A stretch of 21,726 nucleotides of DNA from a virus: IMG/VR virus record IMGVR_UViG_3300024259_000168, positions 1 to 21,726 of that record; one strand, given 5' to 3'. The notes under the pieces were generated by a model. It saw only the letters and a list, made by a program, of their open reading frames with translations, was not told the origin of the DNA and made no database searches. Of the stretch, positions 5,283-12,777 are shown in pieces. The position numbers were made by a program, and so were the translations under genes. The stretch's first letter is position 1. The number at the start of each line of letters is the position of its first letter.

Positions 5283-5521
5283 TGACTTTAAAAGAAATAT
5301 TAAACACCTTACAAGAAATAGAAGGTCATTTAGATGACGCTTACTATTCTTTGCCAGAATGGGAAGGTGTTTCGGATGGCAAGTCTTATATAGATGGTGC
5401 ACGAAATGACGTGTATAATCTTAAAGATGAAATCGAAAGAACTCTATTGGATAAAGTTATATCTGGAAAAGAACTAGAAGAAGTTATGAATACATCACCA
5501 ACATTAGCTAAATTATTATAG
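5282..5521 (+). CDS. Helical acidic protein, 79 aa
   Basis: ATG 5282 overlaps the preceding TAA by one base (TAATG), with AGGAGAAAGG just upstream. The product is mostly alpha-helical, with heptad-like leucines (MTLKEILNTLQEIEGHLDD and IERTLLDKVISGKELEEVM), so a helical bundle or dimer is plausible. It is the last gene of the acidic cluster driven by P2. No family is recognised. Confidence 0.7.
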   Translation: MTLKEILNTLQEIEGHLDDAYYSLPEWEGVSDGKSYIDGARNDVYNLKDEIERTLLDKVISGKELEEVMNTSPTLAKLL

Positions 5522-5533
5522 AGTAAAATACTT

Positions 5534-5562
5534 TTGTATTTGAGAATATATGTATATATTTA
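5534..5562 (+). promoter_or_regulatory. Promoter-like element P3 before the tRNA-like gene
   Basis: TTGTAT (5534-5539), a 17-base spacer and TATTTA (5557-5562) form a candidate sigma70 promoter. Six bases after the -10 box is 5568, the first base of the tRNA-like gene. It shares TTTGTATTTGA with the element at 6898-6926. It overlaps a weak hairpin (AAATAC/GTATTT). Confidence 0.45.
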
Positions 5563-5567
5563 TTATT

Positions 5568-5639
5568 GCGGATGAAGAGTTATAAGAAACTCGCTTTGAT
5601 TCCATCGAAGAGATGTAGGTGCGACTCCTACCATCCGCT
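5568..5639 (+). tRNA. Aberrant tRNA-Gly(UCC)-like gene
   Basis: The acceptor GCGGATG pairs perfectly with CATCCGC (5632-5638). The anticodon stem CTTTG/CGAAG carries loop ATTCCAT, anticodon UCC, and the T stem is GTAGG/CCTAC. Several near-universal bases are missing: position 8 is A instead of U, the D loop (TATAAGAA between GAGT and ACTC) has no GG pair, and the T loop is TGCGACT rather than TTCGANN. The discriminator is T and CCA is not encoded. It has the same anticodon as the canonical tRNA at 4188 but low similarity. It may be a divergent or decoy tRNA, a decaying one, or a tRNA-like regulator. Confidence 0.7.
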
Positions 5640-5691
5640 CAACTTTTGGCCAGCTAGGCTATTTAACTATTGAAAATTAACAGGAAATAAT

Positions 5692-6885
5692 ATGGGATTC
5701 GATTCATTTTTCGATGAGCCAAAATTTAACTTCGATGCTGAACGCAAGAAGTTTATCGACAACTTAGACTATCTCAAGTCTATGTCCGTACAAGAACAAA
5801 CATTATATAAGAAGTGGCAAGAATTTAATGCTGATGTCTATTCAATGACTCAGAAAGCATCTAAATTTAAAAGAATTAATAATTCACTTTGGTGTCCTAC
5901 TGATATTGATAATAAAGAACAAACCATTAAAGAAATTGAAGCATTAGAACCTTACGTTGAAATGTTAGAACAGGGTGACGCTAAGGATAATGAGACTTGG
6001 ACATTAGTTCGTAGATTGATTCATACCATGGAGTTTACCGCTAACCCTGGCAGAAATCTAAAGTTCTATGTTAAAGACAGACCAACAAATAAGATATTAG
6101 GAATTATCTGTATGGGTTCTGATGTAACTTCATTAGGAGCTAGAGATAAATTCATAGGTTGGACTAAGGATAATAAATTTAAAGATGGCAAACTTAAATA
6201 TACTTCTATTGGAACTACAATTTGTTGCGCTCAACCATTAGGATATAATTTCTTAGGTGGTAAGTTAGTAGCTACTTTAGTTACATCGTCAGTAGTTAGA
6301 GATGCTTGGAAGAAAACGTATGGTCAGACTTTAGTTGGCGCTTCTACTACATCTCTTTATGGTATTCATTCTATGTACAATGGTATCCCACATTGGAAAA
6401 CCTTAGGCGAATCAGTTGGTAGAGTAGCATTGAAGCCAGATAATTCAACTTATGAAGTTTGGGTTGATTGGTTAAAAGAAAACCGAGCAAGTGAATATAA
6501 AATAATGAATACACAAAAAGAAGGTGTAGCAGGACCGCCAACGGGAATTAAACAAAAAATTATTGGGATGATTTTTAAAGCAGTTGGAGTTAAATCATCT
6601 AATTATCAGCACGGATTTAAACGTGGTATCTTCTTTGCTGATATCTATGAGAATGGTAAAGAGTTTTTGCGTGGCGAGATAGAAGAAGCAGGTTTGAAAA
6701 TGAAACCGAAGTATAATGATGATAGTGACTACATAATGAAGTGGTGGAAACCAAAAGCTATCAGAAGATATACTAAGTTATTTGATGAAGGTAGACTTAA
6801 ACCAGAGAAGTTATTCTACGGCGATATCGTAGGTAAGACTTGGGAAGAAACTAAAGAACAATATCTTGGCGAAGTTGGAAGATAA
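5692..6885 (+). CDS. DUF4338 (DruA-like) family protein, 397 aa
   Basis: AGGA at 5682-5685 supports ATG 5692. Residues about 105-245 match the DUF4338 pattern known from DruA of the Druantia defence system: ILGIICMGSD, then ARDKFIGWT (150-158), a Cys pair (I178-C179 region), GGKLVATLVTSS (189-200), a helix ending WKKTYGQTLVGASTTS, and WKTLGESVGR (235-244). The N-terminal 100 residues are helical and specific to this protein. The C-terminus is basic (WWKPKAIRRYTKLF). The biochemical activity of DUF4338 is unsettled. In a phage it could act on competing phages or host DNA. The next gene is a DUF262-HNH nuclease, which supports a defence-like theme. Family assignment is moderately sure. Confidence 0.65.
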   Translation: MGFDSFFDEPKFNFDAERKKFIDNLDYLKSMSVQEQTLYKKWQEFNADVYSMTQKASKFKRINNSLWCPTDIDNKEQTIKEIEALEPYVEMLEQGDAKDNETWTLVRRLIHTMEFTANPGRNLKFYVKDRPTNKILGIICMGSDVTSLGARDKFIGWTKDNKFKDGKLKYTSIGTTICCAQPLGYNFLGGKLVATLVTSSVVRDAWKKTYGQTLVGASTTSLYGIHSMYNGIPHWKTLGESVGRVALKPDNSTYEVWVDWLKENRASEYKIMNTQKEGVAGPPTGIKQKIIGMIFKAVGVKSSNYQHGFKRGIFFADIYENGKEFLRGEIEEAGLKMKPKYNDDSDYIMKWWKPKAIRRYTKLFDEGRLKPEKLFYGDIVGKTWEETKEQYLGEVGR

Positions 6886-6897
6886 TTGCAGAAATAT

Positions 6898-6926
6898 TTG
6901 TATTTGAAAAATTTATATACTATATA
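6898..6926 (+). promoter_or_regulatory. Promoter-like element P4 before the DUF262 gene
   Basis: TTGTAT (6898-6903), 17 bases and TATATA (6921-6926) form a candidate promoter; TATAAT at 6925-6930 is an alternative -10. It shares the AAATA..TTGTATTTGA segment with P3. It leaves a leader of about 120 bases, long for this genome, which holds CTTTGAC twice and a hairpin GGTAG/CTACC (7019-7023, 7034-7038) three bases before the AGGAG binding site. Confidence 0.45.
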
Positions 6927-7051
6927 TAATATGTATCACAAACGCTTTGACAGAAAGTTTAAGAAAATTCTTTGACGAGTAAGTAAGTAAAATTGGGATA
7001 CGAAGTAAAACAACAAACGGTAGTTAATTGAGGCTACCATAGGAGTTCCAA

Positions 7052-8818
7052 ATGGCTAAATTAGGCCAAACAACAGAAGCAATTCGAGATACGGCTTCCA
7101 CTATAATGCAATCTCTTAGTGAATTAGATAACATAACCTTAAACTATAAAGAAAAACGCGAGTTACAAAAGTCACTGCAGCGTTTAGTCAAAAAGAATGG
7201 ACTTCATTTACATACTATTCTCTCTGATGAAGGTGCGGTTAAGCAATTTATTTTAAATGTTTTCGATGGTGACACCAAGTCATCTGAAGATGGAGTGAAG
7301 GTTACAATCAAATTTTTGCGAGAACAGAGAAACGACTCTGGTCTTGACACACAACCTCGTTCATATCAACGTGAAAAAGTTGCGAGTTATGAATGGAAGT
7401 GTGAAATTATAAAGACTATCCTAATCGATAAAACCTATAAGATTCCAGCAATTCATATCAGAATTGTTCGTAATGAAAATGGTGATATTATCGGATATGA
7501 AGTTGCTGATGGTCAGCAAAGAGTTACCGCCGTATTTGACTTTATGGACAACCAGTTCACTTTACCCGTACAGAAAAAAGATCCATCTTTTCGTAGGTAT
7601 TGTGGAATGAATTGGACTAAGTTACTTATGATATATCCAGATGCTTGTGAAGAAATTAAAAATTATGGAATAGCAACTACTTTCTATGATAACTTCACAG
7701 ATGAAGATATCTCAACCCTATTCATTAAGATTCTTAACAACACAACCGACTTGAATGTTCAAGAAAAGAACAACGCAACTCGTAGTAGATTAGCTGATTT
7801 TGTCAGATACACTTCTCGTAATGGAAATGGTGAATGGGCAGACAAAGCTCATATGTTTCATGAGTTGTTTTCGAGAGATACTCTAAACAGAGGTACGCAA
7901 AAAGAAGAAACAGTTTGGAGTTACTTCAATAGTTTAGGTATCGGTCGTATGCAAGGTGACCAGTGGTTAGCTATGCTAGTGTATATGGTAGTTAATGATA
8001 ACTGGAAAAATGGAGCAACTGCATTATCAGTATCCAAGTTTTATGAAGAAACTTCGGTATCAAGTGGTCATGAAATTGGTTGGAATTTCAAAGATAAGTT
8101 ATCAACAAATTCAATGCCTAAAATAGAAAAAGAAGTTACAGATTTACTAAATATAGCTTTAAAATTTTCTGAATGGGTTTTGAAGTACAAAACTACCAAA
8201 ACTAATAGCAAGGGTAAAGAAGTACGAAAAATTTCAAATGCAAAGGCTTACTTAAAACATAACTTTATGTTTTTTGTAATCTTATTTGCTAGAGATTATA
8301 AGGAAGCTATGAAATCTGGTGCTGTCGATTGGAATTTGTATTTTGAAAAAATAACTGATGTTTATGATAAGTGGAATGAACCATCAGTTTATGAGAAAGA
8401 TGAAAATGGAAAATCTCGTTACCAATCGAATGGAACTACTATGTTAGGTGCTTTTAAAGCATTATGGGGTTCTTTTAATTCTAATGTGATTAGAACTGCT
8501 TTGGATATTATTTTATCTGAAATGGCTTTCGATCCAGATTGGGGATTTGTTGAAATTGATCGTAAAAACTTTACGAATAAACAAATCGAACAGAGATACA
8601 ATGAGAATGGTGGGATAGATGACTACACAGGCAAACCCACTCCCTTAGAAGATCTAGTTGGTGACCATGATATACCTCGTGCTTGGGGTATAGACAAAGG
8701 CGGTGTTACTGAGTATAGTAATCTCAAAATTACTACTGCTTATCATAATGGTCAGAAATTGACTATGAATGGCGAGGCTTATATGGCGAAGTTACGTGAA
8801 GATAAGAAGGCTGCTTAA
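7052..8818 (+). CDS. DUF262 + HNH nuclease (GmrSD-like, single chain), 588 aa
   Basis: AGGAG at 7041-7045 supports ATG 7052. Residues about 85-260 match DUF262 (ParB/sulfiredoxin-like NTPase): RSYQREKV (103-110), the key DGQQR (153-157), and FIKILNNTTDLNVQEKNNA. The C-terminus is an HNH module: GDHDIPRAWG with His539, YSNL with Asn557, and His565-Asn566 then Lys569. The Cys pair often seen in HNH zinc folds is absent. In GmrSD type IV restriction, DUF262 uses nucleotide to control an HNH-type (DUF1524) nuclease that cuts glucosylated DNA. Here both parts are in one phage gene, next to a glycosyltransferase. A role in attacking rival phage or host DNA is an inference. Confidence 0.85.
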   Translation: MAKLGQTTEAIRDTASTIMQSLSELDNITLNYKEKRELQKSLQRLVKKNGLHLHTILSDEGAVKQFILNVFDGDTKSSEDGVKVTIKFLREQRNDSGLDTQPRSYQREKVASYEWKCEIIKTILIDKTYKIPAIHIRIVRNENGDIIGYEVADGQQRVTAVFDFMDNQFTLPVQKKDPSFRRYCGMNWTKLLMIYPDACEEIKNYGIATTFYDNFTDEDISTLFIKILNNTTDLNVQEKNNATRSRLADFVRYTSRNGNGEWADKAHMFHELFSRDTLNRGTQKEETVWSYFNSLGIGRMQGDQWLAMLVYMVVNDNWKNGATALSVSKFYEETSVSSGHEIGWNFKDKLSTNSMPKIEKEVTDLLNIALKFSEWVLKYKTTKTNSKGKEVRKISNAKAYLKHNFMFFVILFARDYKEAMKSGAVDWNLYFEKITDVYDKWNEPSVYEKDENGKSRYQSNGTTMLGAFKALWGSFNSNVIRTALDIILSEMAFDPDWGFVEIDRKNFTNKQIEQRYNENGGIDDYTGKPTPLEDLVGDHDIPRAWGIDKGGVTEYSNLKITTAYHNGQKLTMNGEAYMAKLREDKKAA

Positions 8819-10192
8819 TTGAACATATTTCAATTTAGCGATGTCGAGGACAACGACAAAGAATACAAATACAAAATACTTGTATATCCAAATATAACTT
8901 ATTTAAAAGATTTGGAAAAAGATTCTTATGTTGTTGTCCTAGGCAACATCATTAAAGAACTGAATAAGATACGTGATGATTTCTTCTTTACAATTATATC
9001 TCCAGCTCATATCAATAGTTTAGAGTTTGAGAATACTGAACAATTGGTGATTCGTGAGTTTAATGGTAAAAAATATTATGATTCTTTTCGTAACTATCCT
9101 AATTCTATGAGAATGGATTTTCCTTTTAGAGAAGTTTTTGATGCTATTAAATGGAAAGAAAATGATTATGATATTATATATTCGCATCTACCAGAACATA
9201 CGGGAAACTTAAAGTGCTTATTAGAAAATACTACTAATATATCTCCTTCTATAATAGGTGGTTATACTCATTGGACAGAGTTTAAAGAGGTATCAAACTA
9301 TCACTATAATGTTGGCTTAGCTTATAATATAGTTGGTCTTTTAGAAATGATTAGTTGTGGTATAAACACCCAAGCTCAAAAAGATTTGGTATTGAAGAAT
9401 GCTAAAGAGTATTTTAATGATGATGTTATAAAAAAATTAGATAATATTCTTGTACCACTTTATCTTGGCTGGGAAACGCCCGAATACGAAAAACAAACTA
9501 CAGAAAAAAAGATTATTGTTTATAATCATAGACCACATACTTATAAGAACTACCCATGGTTTTTAGAACAGATGGATAAGTTGTGGGAAAAGAGAAAAGA
9601 TTTTGAAGTATGGGTGCCGCTTGCAGAAAGTAGAGAAAGAGAATACATCACAAATGAGAAGTTTGATAGGGTAGGTTACTTCTCTAAGCTATCTTCTTGT
9701 CGTGTTGGTGTATGCTGTAGGCAAAAATATGATGGGTGGGCTGTATCCGCTACGGATGGTATGAGTGTAGGAGTTCCTTATTTATTTTCAGATGACGATA
9801 GCTATCATGAATTAGCTGGGGATTTAGGAATATATTATGCAAATGAAAAAGCTTTTATGCGTAAGTTAGAATCACTTTTAGATAATGATGATACTCATAG
9901 AACTTACTCTAACATGGCATTAAAAAGATTTGAAGGAAGTAAATGGGAAAAAGCTATTAATCATTTTAATGATATGTTTAATGTAGCAATAGATAATGCG
10001 CCTATGTTAAAAGAAGATACCGAGTCATATAATAAAATCGTAGATTTTATTCACAAAAAGAAATCGGTAACAAAAAAACAAATATTGGAACATCTTGGCT
10101 GGGGAGTTAGAATATCCTTTAGCGGCTATCGTAATAGACTCAGGACAAATCCAACAATCAAATTCACAAAAAATAGATATGAGGTTAAATAA
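8819..10192 (+). CDS. GT-B glycosyltransferase with C-terminal winged-helix-like tail
   Basis: The frame starts at TTG 8819, directly after the previous stop; AGAAGG inside that gene is the binding site, and the next in-frame Met is far inside (residue 97). Residues 1-220 form the N-terminal Rossmann-like lobe. Residues 230-390 form the donor lobe: KIIVYNHRPHTYKN (231-244), VWVPLA, and SATDGMSVGVPYLFSDDDSY (310-329), the GT4/GT-B signature region. Residues about 404-457 look like a small winged helix (IVDFIHKKKSVTKKQILEHL, then basic RNRLRTNP). That tail suggests DNA binding and hence glycosylation of phage DNA, as with T4 glucosyltransferases. Modification of a surface glycan is the alternative. 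It may be coupled to the nuclease gene. Confidence 0.75.
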   Translation: MNIFQFSDVEDNDKEYKYKILVYPNITYLKDLEKDSYVVVLGNIIKELNKIRDDFFFTIISPAHINSLEFENTEQLVIREFNGKKYYDSFRNYPNSMRMDFPFREVFDAIKWKENDYDIIYSHLPEHTGNLKCLLENTTNISPSIIGGYTHWTEFKEVSNYHYNVGLAYNIVGLLEMISCGINTQAQKDLVLKNAKEYFNDDVIKKLDNILVPLYLGWETPEYEKQTTEKKIIVYNHRPHTYKNYPWFLEQMDKLWEKRKDFEVWVPLAESREREYITNEKFDRVGYFSKLSSCRVGVCCRQKYDGWAVSATDGMSVGVPYLFSDDDSYHELAGDLGIYYANEKAFMRKLESLLDNDDTHRTYSNMALKRFEGSKWEKAINHFNDMFNVAIDNAPMLKEDTESYNKIVDFIHKKKSVTKKQILEHLGWGVRISFSGYRNRLRTNPTIKFTKNRYEVK

Positions 10193-10954
10193 ATGAAACA
10201 ACTTACAGAACAACAAATAGTAGATAATTGGAATAAGTTAATTAAACTTATAGAAGATACATTTGAAGGAGAACGTAAAGAGAAACTCTTAAAGATGTAT
10301 AAGTACTTTGAAGATAGAATGTCAGTAGCACCAGCTAGTGGTAAAGCCGCTTATCATAATGCTATGGTAGGTGGTTATGTAGAGCACGTGTTGCACGTAA
10401 CTGATTGCGCTATTCAAATTAAAAAGGTGTGGGAGTCTAATGGCGCTATGATTAACTTCACCGATGAGGAATTGATCTTCGCTGCTGTGCATCACGACTT
10501 AGGTAAGGTAGGTGACTTAAATCAAGATTATTATATCCCACAAGATTCCGAATGGCATCGTAAGAATAAAGGGGAAATATTCAAACACAATCCGAAACTT
10601 CAATACATGACCGTTACCGACCGAGCTATTTTTCTTTTAAATCACTTCGGTGTTTCTATGTCGGAATGGGAATATATCGGATTACGTTTAACTGATGGTT
10701 TGTATGAAGATGGTAATAAATCTTACTATATATCTTATAACCCTGATTGGAGTTTAAAAAGTAATATAGCATACATACTTCACCAAGCTGATATGATGGC
10801 GACACATATTGAATCGGATGAATGGGATCGTTTGGATGAAGAAGTAAGTAATAACTTTCAAAAAGCCGTTGTCACCGAAGAAAAAACACAACCATCACCG
10901 AAGTTGAGTGTGAAATCACAAGACCTTTTTGAAGAGTTGTTTGGAGATAAATAA
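10193..10954 (+). CDS. HD-domain metal-dependent phosphohydrolase, 253 aa
   Basis: The ATG abuts the preceding stop, with a GAGG about nine bases upstream. HD signature residues are visible: His55 (AYHNAMVGGYVEHVLHV also gives His65 and His68), His100-His101-Asp102 followed by LGK (AAVHHDLGKVGD), and Asp200 (HQADMMA). This family hydrolyses nucleotides, cyclic nucleotides or RNA phosphates with divalent metals. The C-terminal 40 residues are a Lys/Pro-rich tail. Next to the glycosyltransferase it could serve nucleotide supply or modification, or remove host alarmone or defence signals; the substrate cannot be told from sequence. Confidence 0.85.
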   Translation: MKQLTEQQIVDNWNKLIKLIEDTFEGERKEKLLKMYKYFEDRMSVAPASGKAAYHNAMVGGYVEHVLHVTDCAIQIKKVWESNGAMINFTDEELIFAAVHHDLGKVGDLNQDYYIPQDSEWHRKNKGEIFKHNPKLQYMTVTDRAIFLLNHFGVSMSEWEYIGLRLTDGLYEDGNKSYYISYNPDWSLKSNIAYILHQADMMATHIESDEWDRLDEEVSNNFQKAVVTEEKTQPSPKLSVKSQDLFEELFGDK

Positions 10955-11211
10955 TGTTATTAGAAATAAGTCTCGCATTAATGATTATTTTGTTTGTAAC
11001 TTCATGTTATGTAATATGGAACTTAAATGGAAAAGTCGAACTTATGGAAGGTTGGATAGCCAATTTTACAAATCGTATAATTGAAACAAATAAAACAATC
11101 CAAAAAATAGATTACAAAGGATATTTTGAGGACGATGATGAAGTGGGACAGATATTTAATCAACTTAAAGATACAGTAAACGAACTAACAAAATTCGAAG
11201 GAGAAGAATAG
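10954..11211 (+). CDS. Membrane-anchored coiled-coil protein, 85 aa
   Basis: ATG overlaps the preceding TAA (TAATG). Residues 2-24 form one hydrophobic helix (LLEISLALMIILFVTSCYVIW); the rest is a polar acidic helix that may coil (IIETNKTIQKIDYKG, VGQIFNQLKDTVNELTKFE). A lone Cys17 in TSCYV is not a convincing lipobox. The topology suggests an N-terminal inner-membrane anchor with a cytoplasmic or periplasmic helix. No family is recognised. It lies between the HD gene and the late sigma gene. Confidence 0.7.
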   Translation: MLLEISLALMIILFVTSCYVIWNLNGKVELMEGWIANFTNRIIETNKTIQKIDYKGYFEDDDEVGQIFNQLKDTVNELTKFEGEE

Positions 11212-11213
11212 TA

Positions 11214-11990
11214 ATGGCTACAGCAACAGTATCAGGATCAGCAACTAAGGGTAAGGTGCCAGCAGTACCTAAAAAGAAGAAAAAACCAAAGAATTATTAT
11301 TTTCACCAAGGAACTGAAAAGGCTATAATTCGTTATAATAAAACAGATGATGCCAGATTAAAGAATATTATTTATAATGAACATATTGCATATCCATTTG
11401 ATAAATTGGCTGAAAATATAATTCATACATTTAAATTTTATTACTTTGATATACCATCTGAACAAGTAAAGCACGAAGTTGTATCTTTTCTTGTCATGAA
11501 CATTCATAAATTCAAAGAAGGTAAAGGTAAAGCTTTTTCTTACTTTAGTATTGTTGCGAAGAACTATTTAATCTTACATAATAATAGAAATTATAGTATG
11601 GGAAAGATACACTCTCAAATGGATGTGCTTGACTACAAACGTAATACGTTATCGGAAAGAGCTGCTTCGGAAAGGTCGGAAGGTGCTGCTATGTTTGTTG
11701 ATGAATTGCAAAGATTTTGGGAAACTAATTTAACAATTATATTTACTAGACAAAAGGATATTCGTGTAGCAGATGCTGTTTTACATATATTTCGAATGAA
11801 AGCGGATATAGAAAATTTTAATAAAAAGGCTTTGTATATTCTCATTCGAGAGATGACAAGTTCTAATACTCAACATATTACTCGTATTATAAATGTGATG
11901 AAAAAATATAATGAACGGTTGAGATATGAATTCGGAAAATATGGTATGGTAGATGCTAGTGATTCTGGATCACTAATAAAATATAACTAA
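11214..11990 (+). CDS. gp55: gp55-like late-transcription sigma factor
   Basis: GGAGAA upstream supports ATG 11214. The N-terminal 30 residues are low-complexity and Lys/Pro-rich (VPKKKKKPKNYYF). Residues 40-130 match the phage late sigma pattern: LAENIIHTFKFYYFD, then MNIHKFKEGKGKAFSYFSIVAKNYLI, resembling sigma region 2 of T4 gp55 (helix, HNFDETK..., aromatic-rich helix). gp55 replaces sigma70 on host RNA polymerase and directs it to late promoters with the help of the sliding clamp and gp33. The C-terminus (DASDSGSLIKYN) could hold the short clamp-binding tail. At 258 aa it is longer than T4 gp55 (about 185). A strong terminator follows directly. Confidence 0.8.
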   Translation: MATATVSGSATKGKVPAVPKKKKKPKNYYFHQGTEKAIIRYNKTDDARLKNIIYNEHIAYPFDKLAENIIHTFKFYYFDIPSEQVKHEVVSFLVMNIHKFKEGKGKAFSYFSIVAKNYLILHNNRNYSMGKIHSQMDVLDYKRNTLSERAASERSEGAAMFVDELQRFWETNLTIIFTRQKDIRVADAVLHIFRMKADIENFNKKALYILIREMTSSNTQHITRIINVMKKYNERLRYEFGKYGMVDASDSGSLIKYN

Positions 11991-11996
11991 AAACTT

Positions 11997-12030
11997 CAGG
12001 GGAAGCATACACTTCCCCTGTTTTTTTTTT
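11997..12030. terminator. Bidirectional intrinsic terminator
   Basis: A nine-base-pair stem CAGGGGAAG (11997-12005) / CTTCCCCTG (12012-12020) with a six-base loop is followed by ten T on the plus strand. On the minus strand the same hairpin is followed shortly by TTTTT. It lies between the converging sigma gene and the minus-strand membrane gene and can end both transcripts. Confidence 0.95.
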
Positions 12031-12035
12031 CGTAA

Positions 12036-12257
12036 TTACTTACGGAATAAACCCACCAACACCAACAGAGCGACAAGCCCAGCAAATCCGGACTCACCGA
12101 ATGTGTTTATGATTGATGTCAGGTTACCAATAACTTTGACGCCAAAGACACCGCTCCCAAAAATTACTTCAGAAATTGCGCCTATAGCAACAAAAGACAT
12201 CATAAGATGAGCTAAGTCATCTATATAGCCTTTTACCATTGTTATTACTTCCTTCAT
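12036..12257 (-). CDS. Two-helix membrane protein, 73 aa (only minus-strand gene)
   Basis: On the minus strand the ATG at 12257-12255 is preceded by GGGAGAAT about four to eleven bases upstream, a strong binding site, and the gene ends just before the bidirectional terminator. Two membrane helices are clear: residues about 16-34 (LMMSFVAIGAISEVIFGSG) and 52-71 (FGESGFAGLVALLVLVGLF). The N-terminus is MKEVITMVKGYIDDL and the end is the basic RK. Size and topology fit a small holin or a virion/membrane protein, but similar helices are common in phage proteins of unknown role. A possible promoter lies in 12258-12384. Confidence 0.8.
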   Translation of the reverse strand: MKEVITMVKGYIDDLAHLMMSFVAIGAISEVIFGSGVFGVKVIGNLTSIINTFGESGFAGLVALLVLVGLFRK

Positions 12258-12345
12258 GGTTATTCTCCCATTAGTTAATGAAAAGTAGGTATTTCTACCT
12301 AATAATAACTATTATATATATTTATTAAAAAGTAGAGTTATAGAA

Positions 12346-12353
12346 TATTTATA
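12346..12353. promoter_or_regulatory. TATTTATA / TATAAATA late-promoter-like octamer
   Basis: Read on the minus strand it is TATAAATA, the T4 late promoter box, about 88 bases upstream of the minus-strand gene. Read on the plus strand it is TATTTATA and ends 31 bases before the ATG at 12385. The 127-base gap 12258-12384 separates divergent genes, so it must hold a promoter for at least one of them. A small inverted repeat, TAGGT/ACCTA (12286-12290, 12297-12301), also lies there. Confidence 0.45.
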
Positions 12354-12384
12354 TACAACCACATTTATATCAAGGAGTTTAATT

Positions 12385-12777
12385 ATGAGCATTGAATATG
12401 AAATATTTAAGGGCAAAACATTATCAGGTGTATTCAAGGATATCTATGATAACACCGAAAGAAATAAAGAACAATTAGAAGTTCTTATGAAAGAAGTTGT
12501 TGGATTTATTAAAGACGGTGACACTGCAGTTCAAATAATCCCAATGTTAAAAGAGTATTTAGAAATCAATGTAAAAAATGATGACCAATTAGTAAAAATG
12601 GCAGCTATCGTGCAACGTATTATAGCGGCTGAAAATAAAAGTGGATCTGATGACGGTTTAATTTTAAGTGACTCAGAGAAGGAACAGCTCTTAACGGCAG
12701 TAAATGAAGTTGCAGATGATGTTCAAAAATATTCAGATAAATTGGAAAGTGTAGATTATGGCACAGATAGCGATTAG
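12385..12777 (+). CDS. Hypothetical protein at head of the baseplate operon, 130 aa
   Basis: AAGGAG at 12373-12378 supports ATG 12385. The product is acidic and all-helical (IYDNTERNKEQLEVLMKEVVGFI, LVKMAAIVQRIIAAEN, SDSEKEQLLTAVNEVADDVQKY), possibly a helical bundle or a small structural/chaperone protein. No family is recognised. It overlaps the gp5-like gene by 20 bases in another frame, so the two are probably coupled. It is the first gene after the divergent promoter region. Confidence 0.75.
   Translation: MSIEYEIFKGKTLSGVFKDIYDNTERNKEQLEVLMKEVVGFIKDGDTAVQIIPMLKEYLEINVKNDDQLVKMAAIVQRIIAAENKSGSDDGLILSDSEKEQLLTAVNEVADDVQKYSDKLESVDYGTDSD

Noticed and set aside
5523-5545. AAATAC/GTATTT hairpin as a terminator
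   Set aside because: The stem is only six A/T-rich pairs and no T-run follows; it overlaps the promoter-like element instead.
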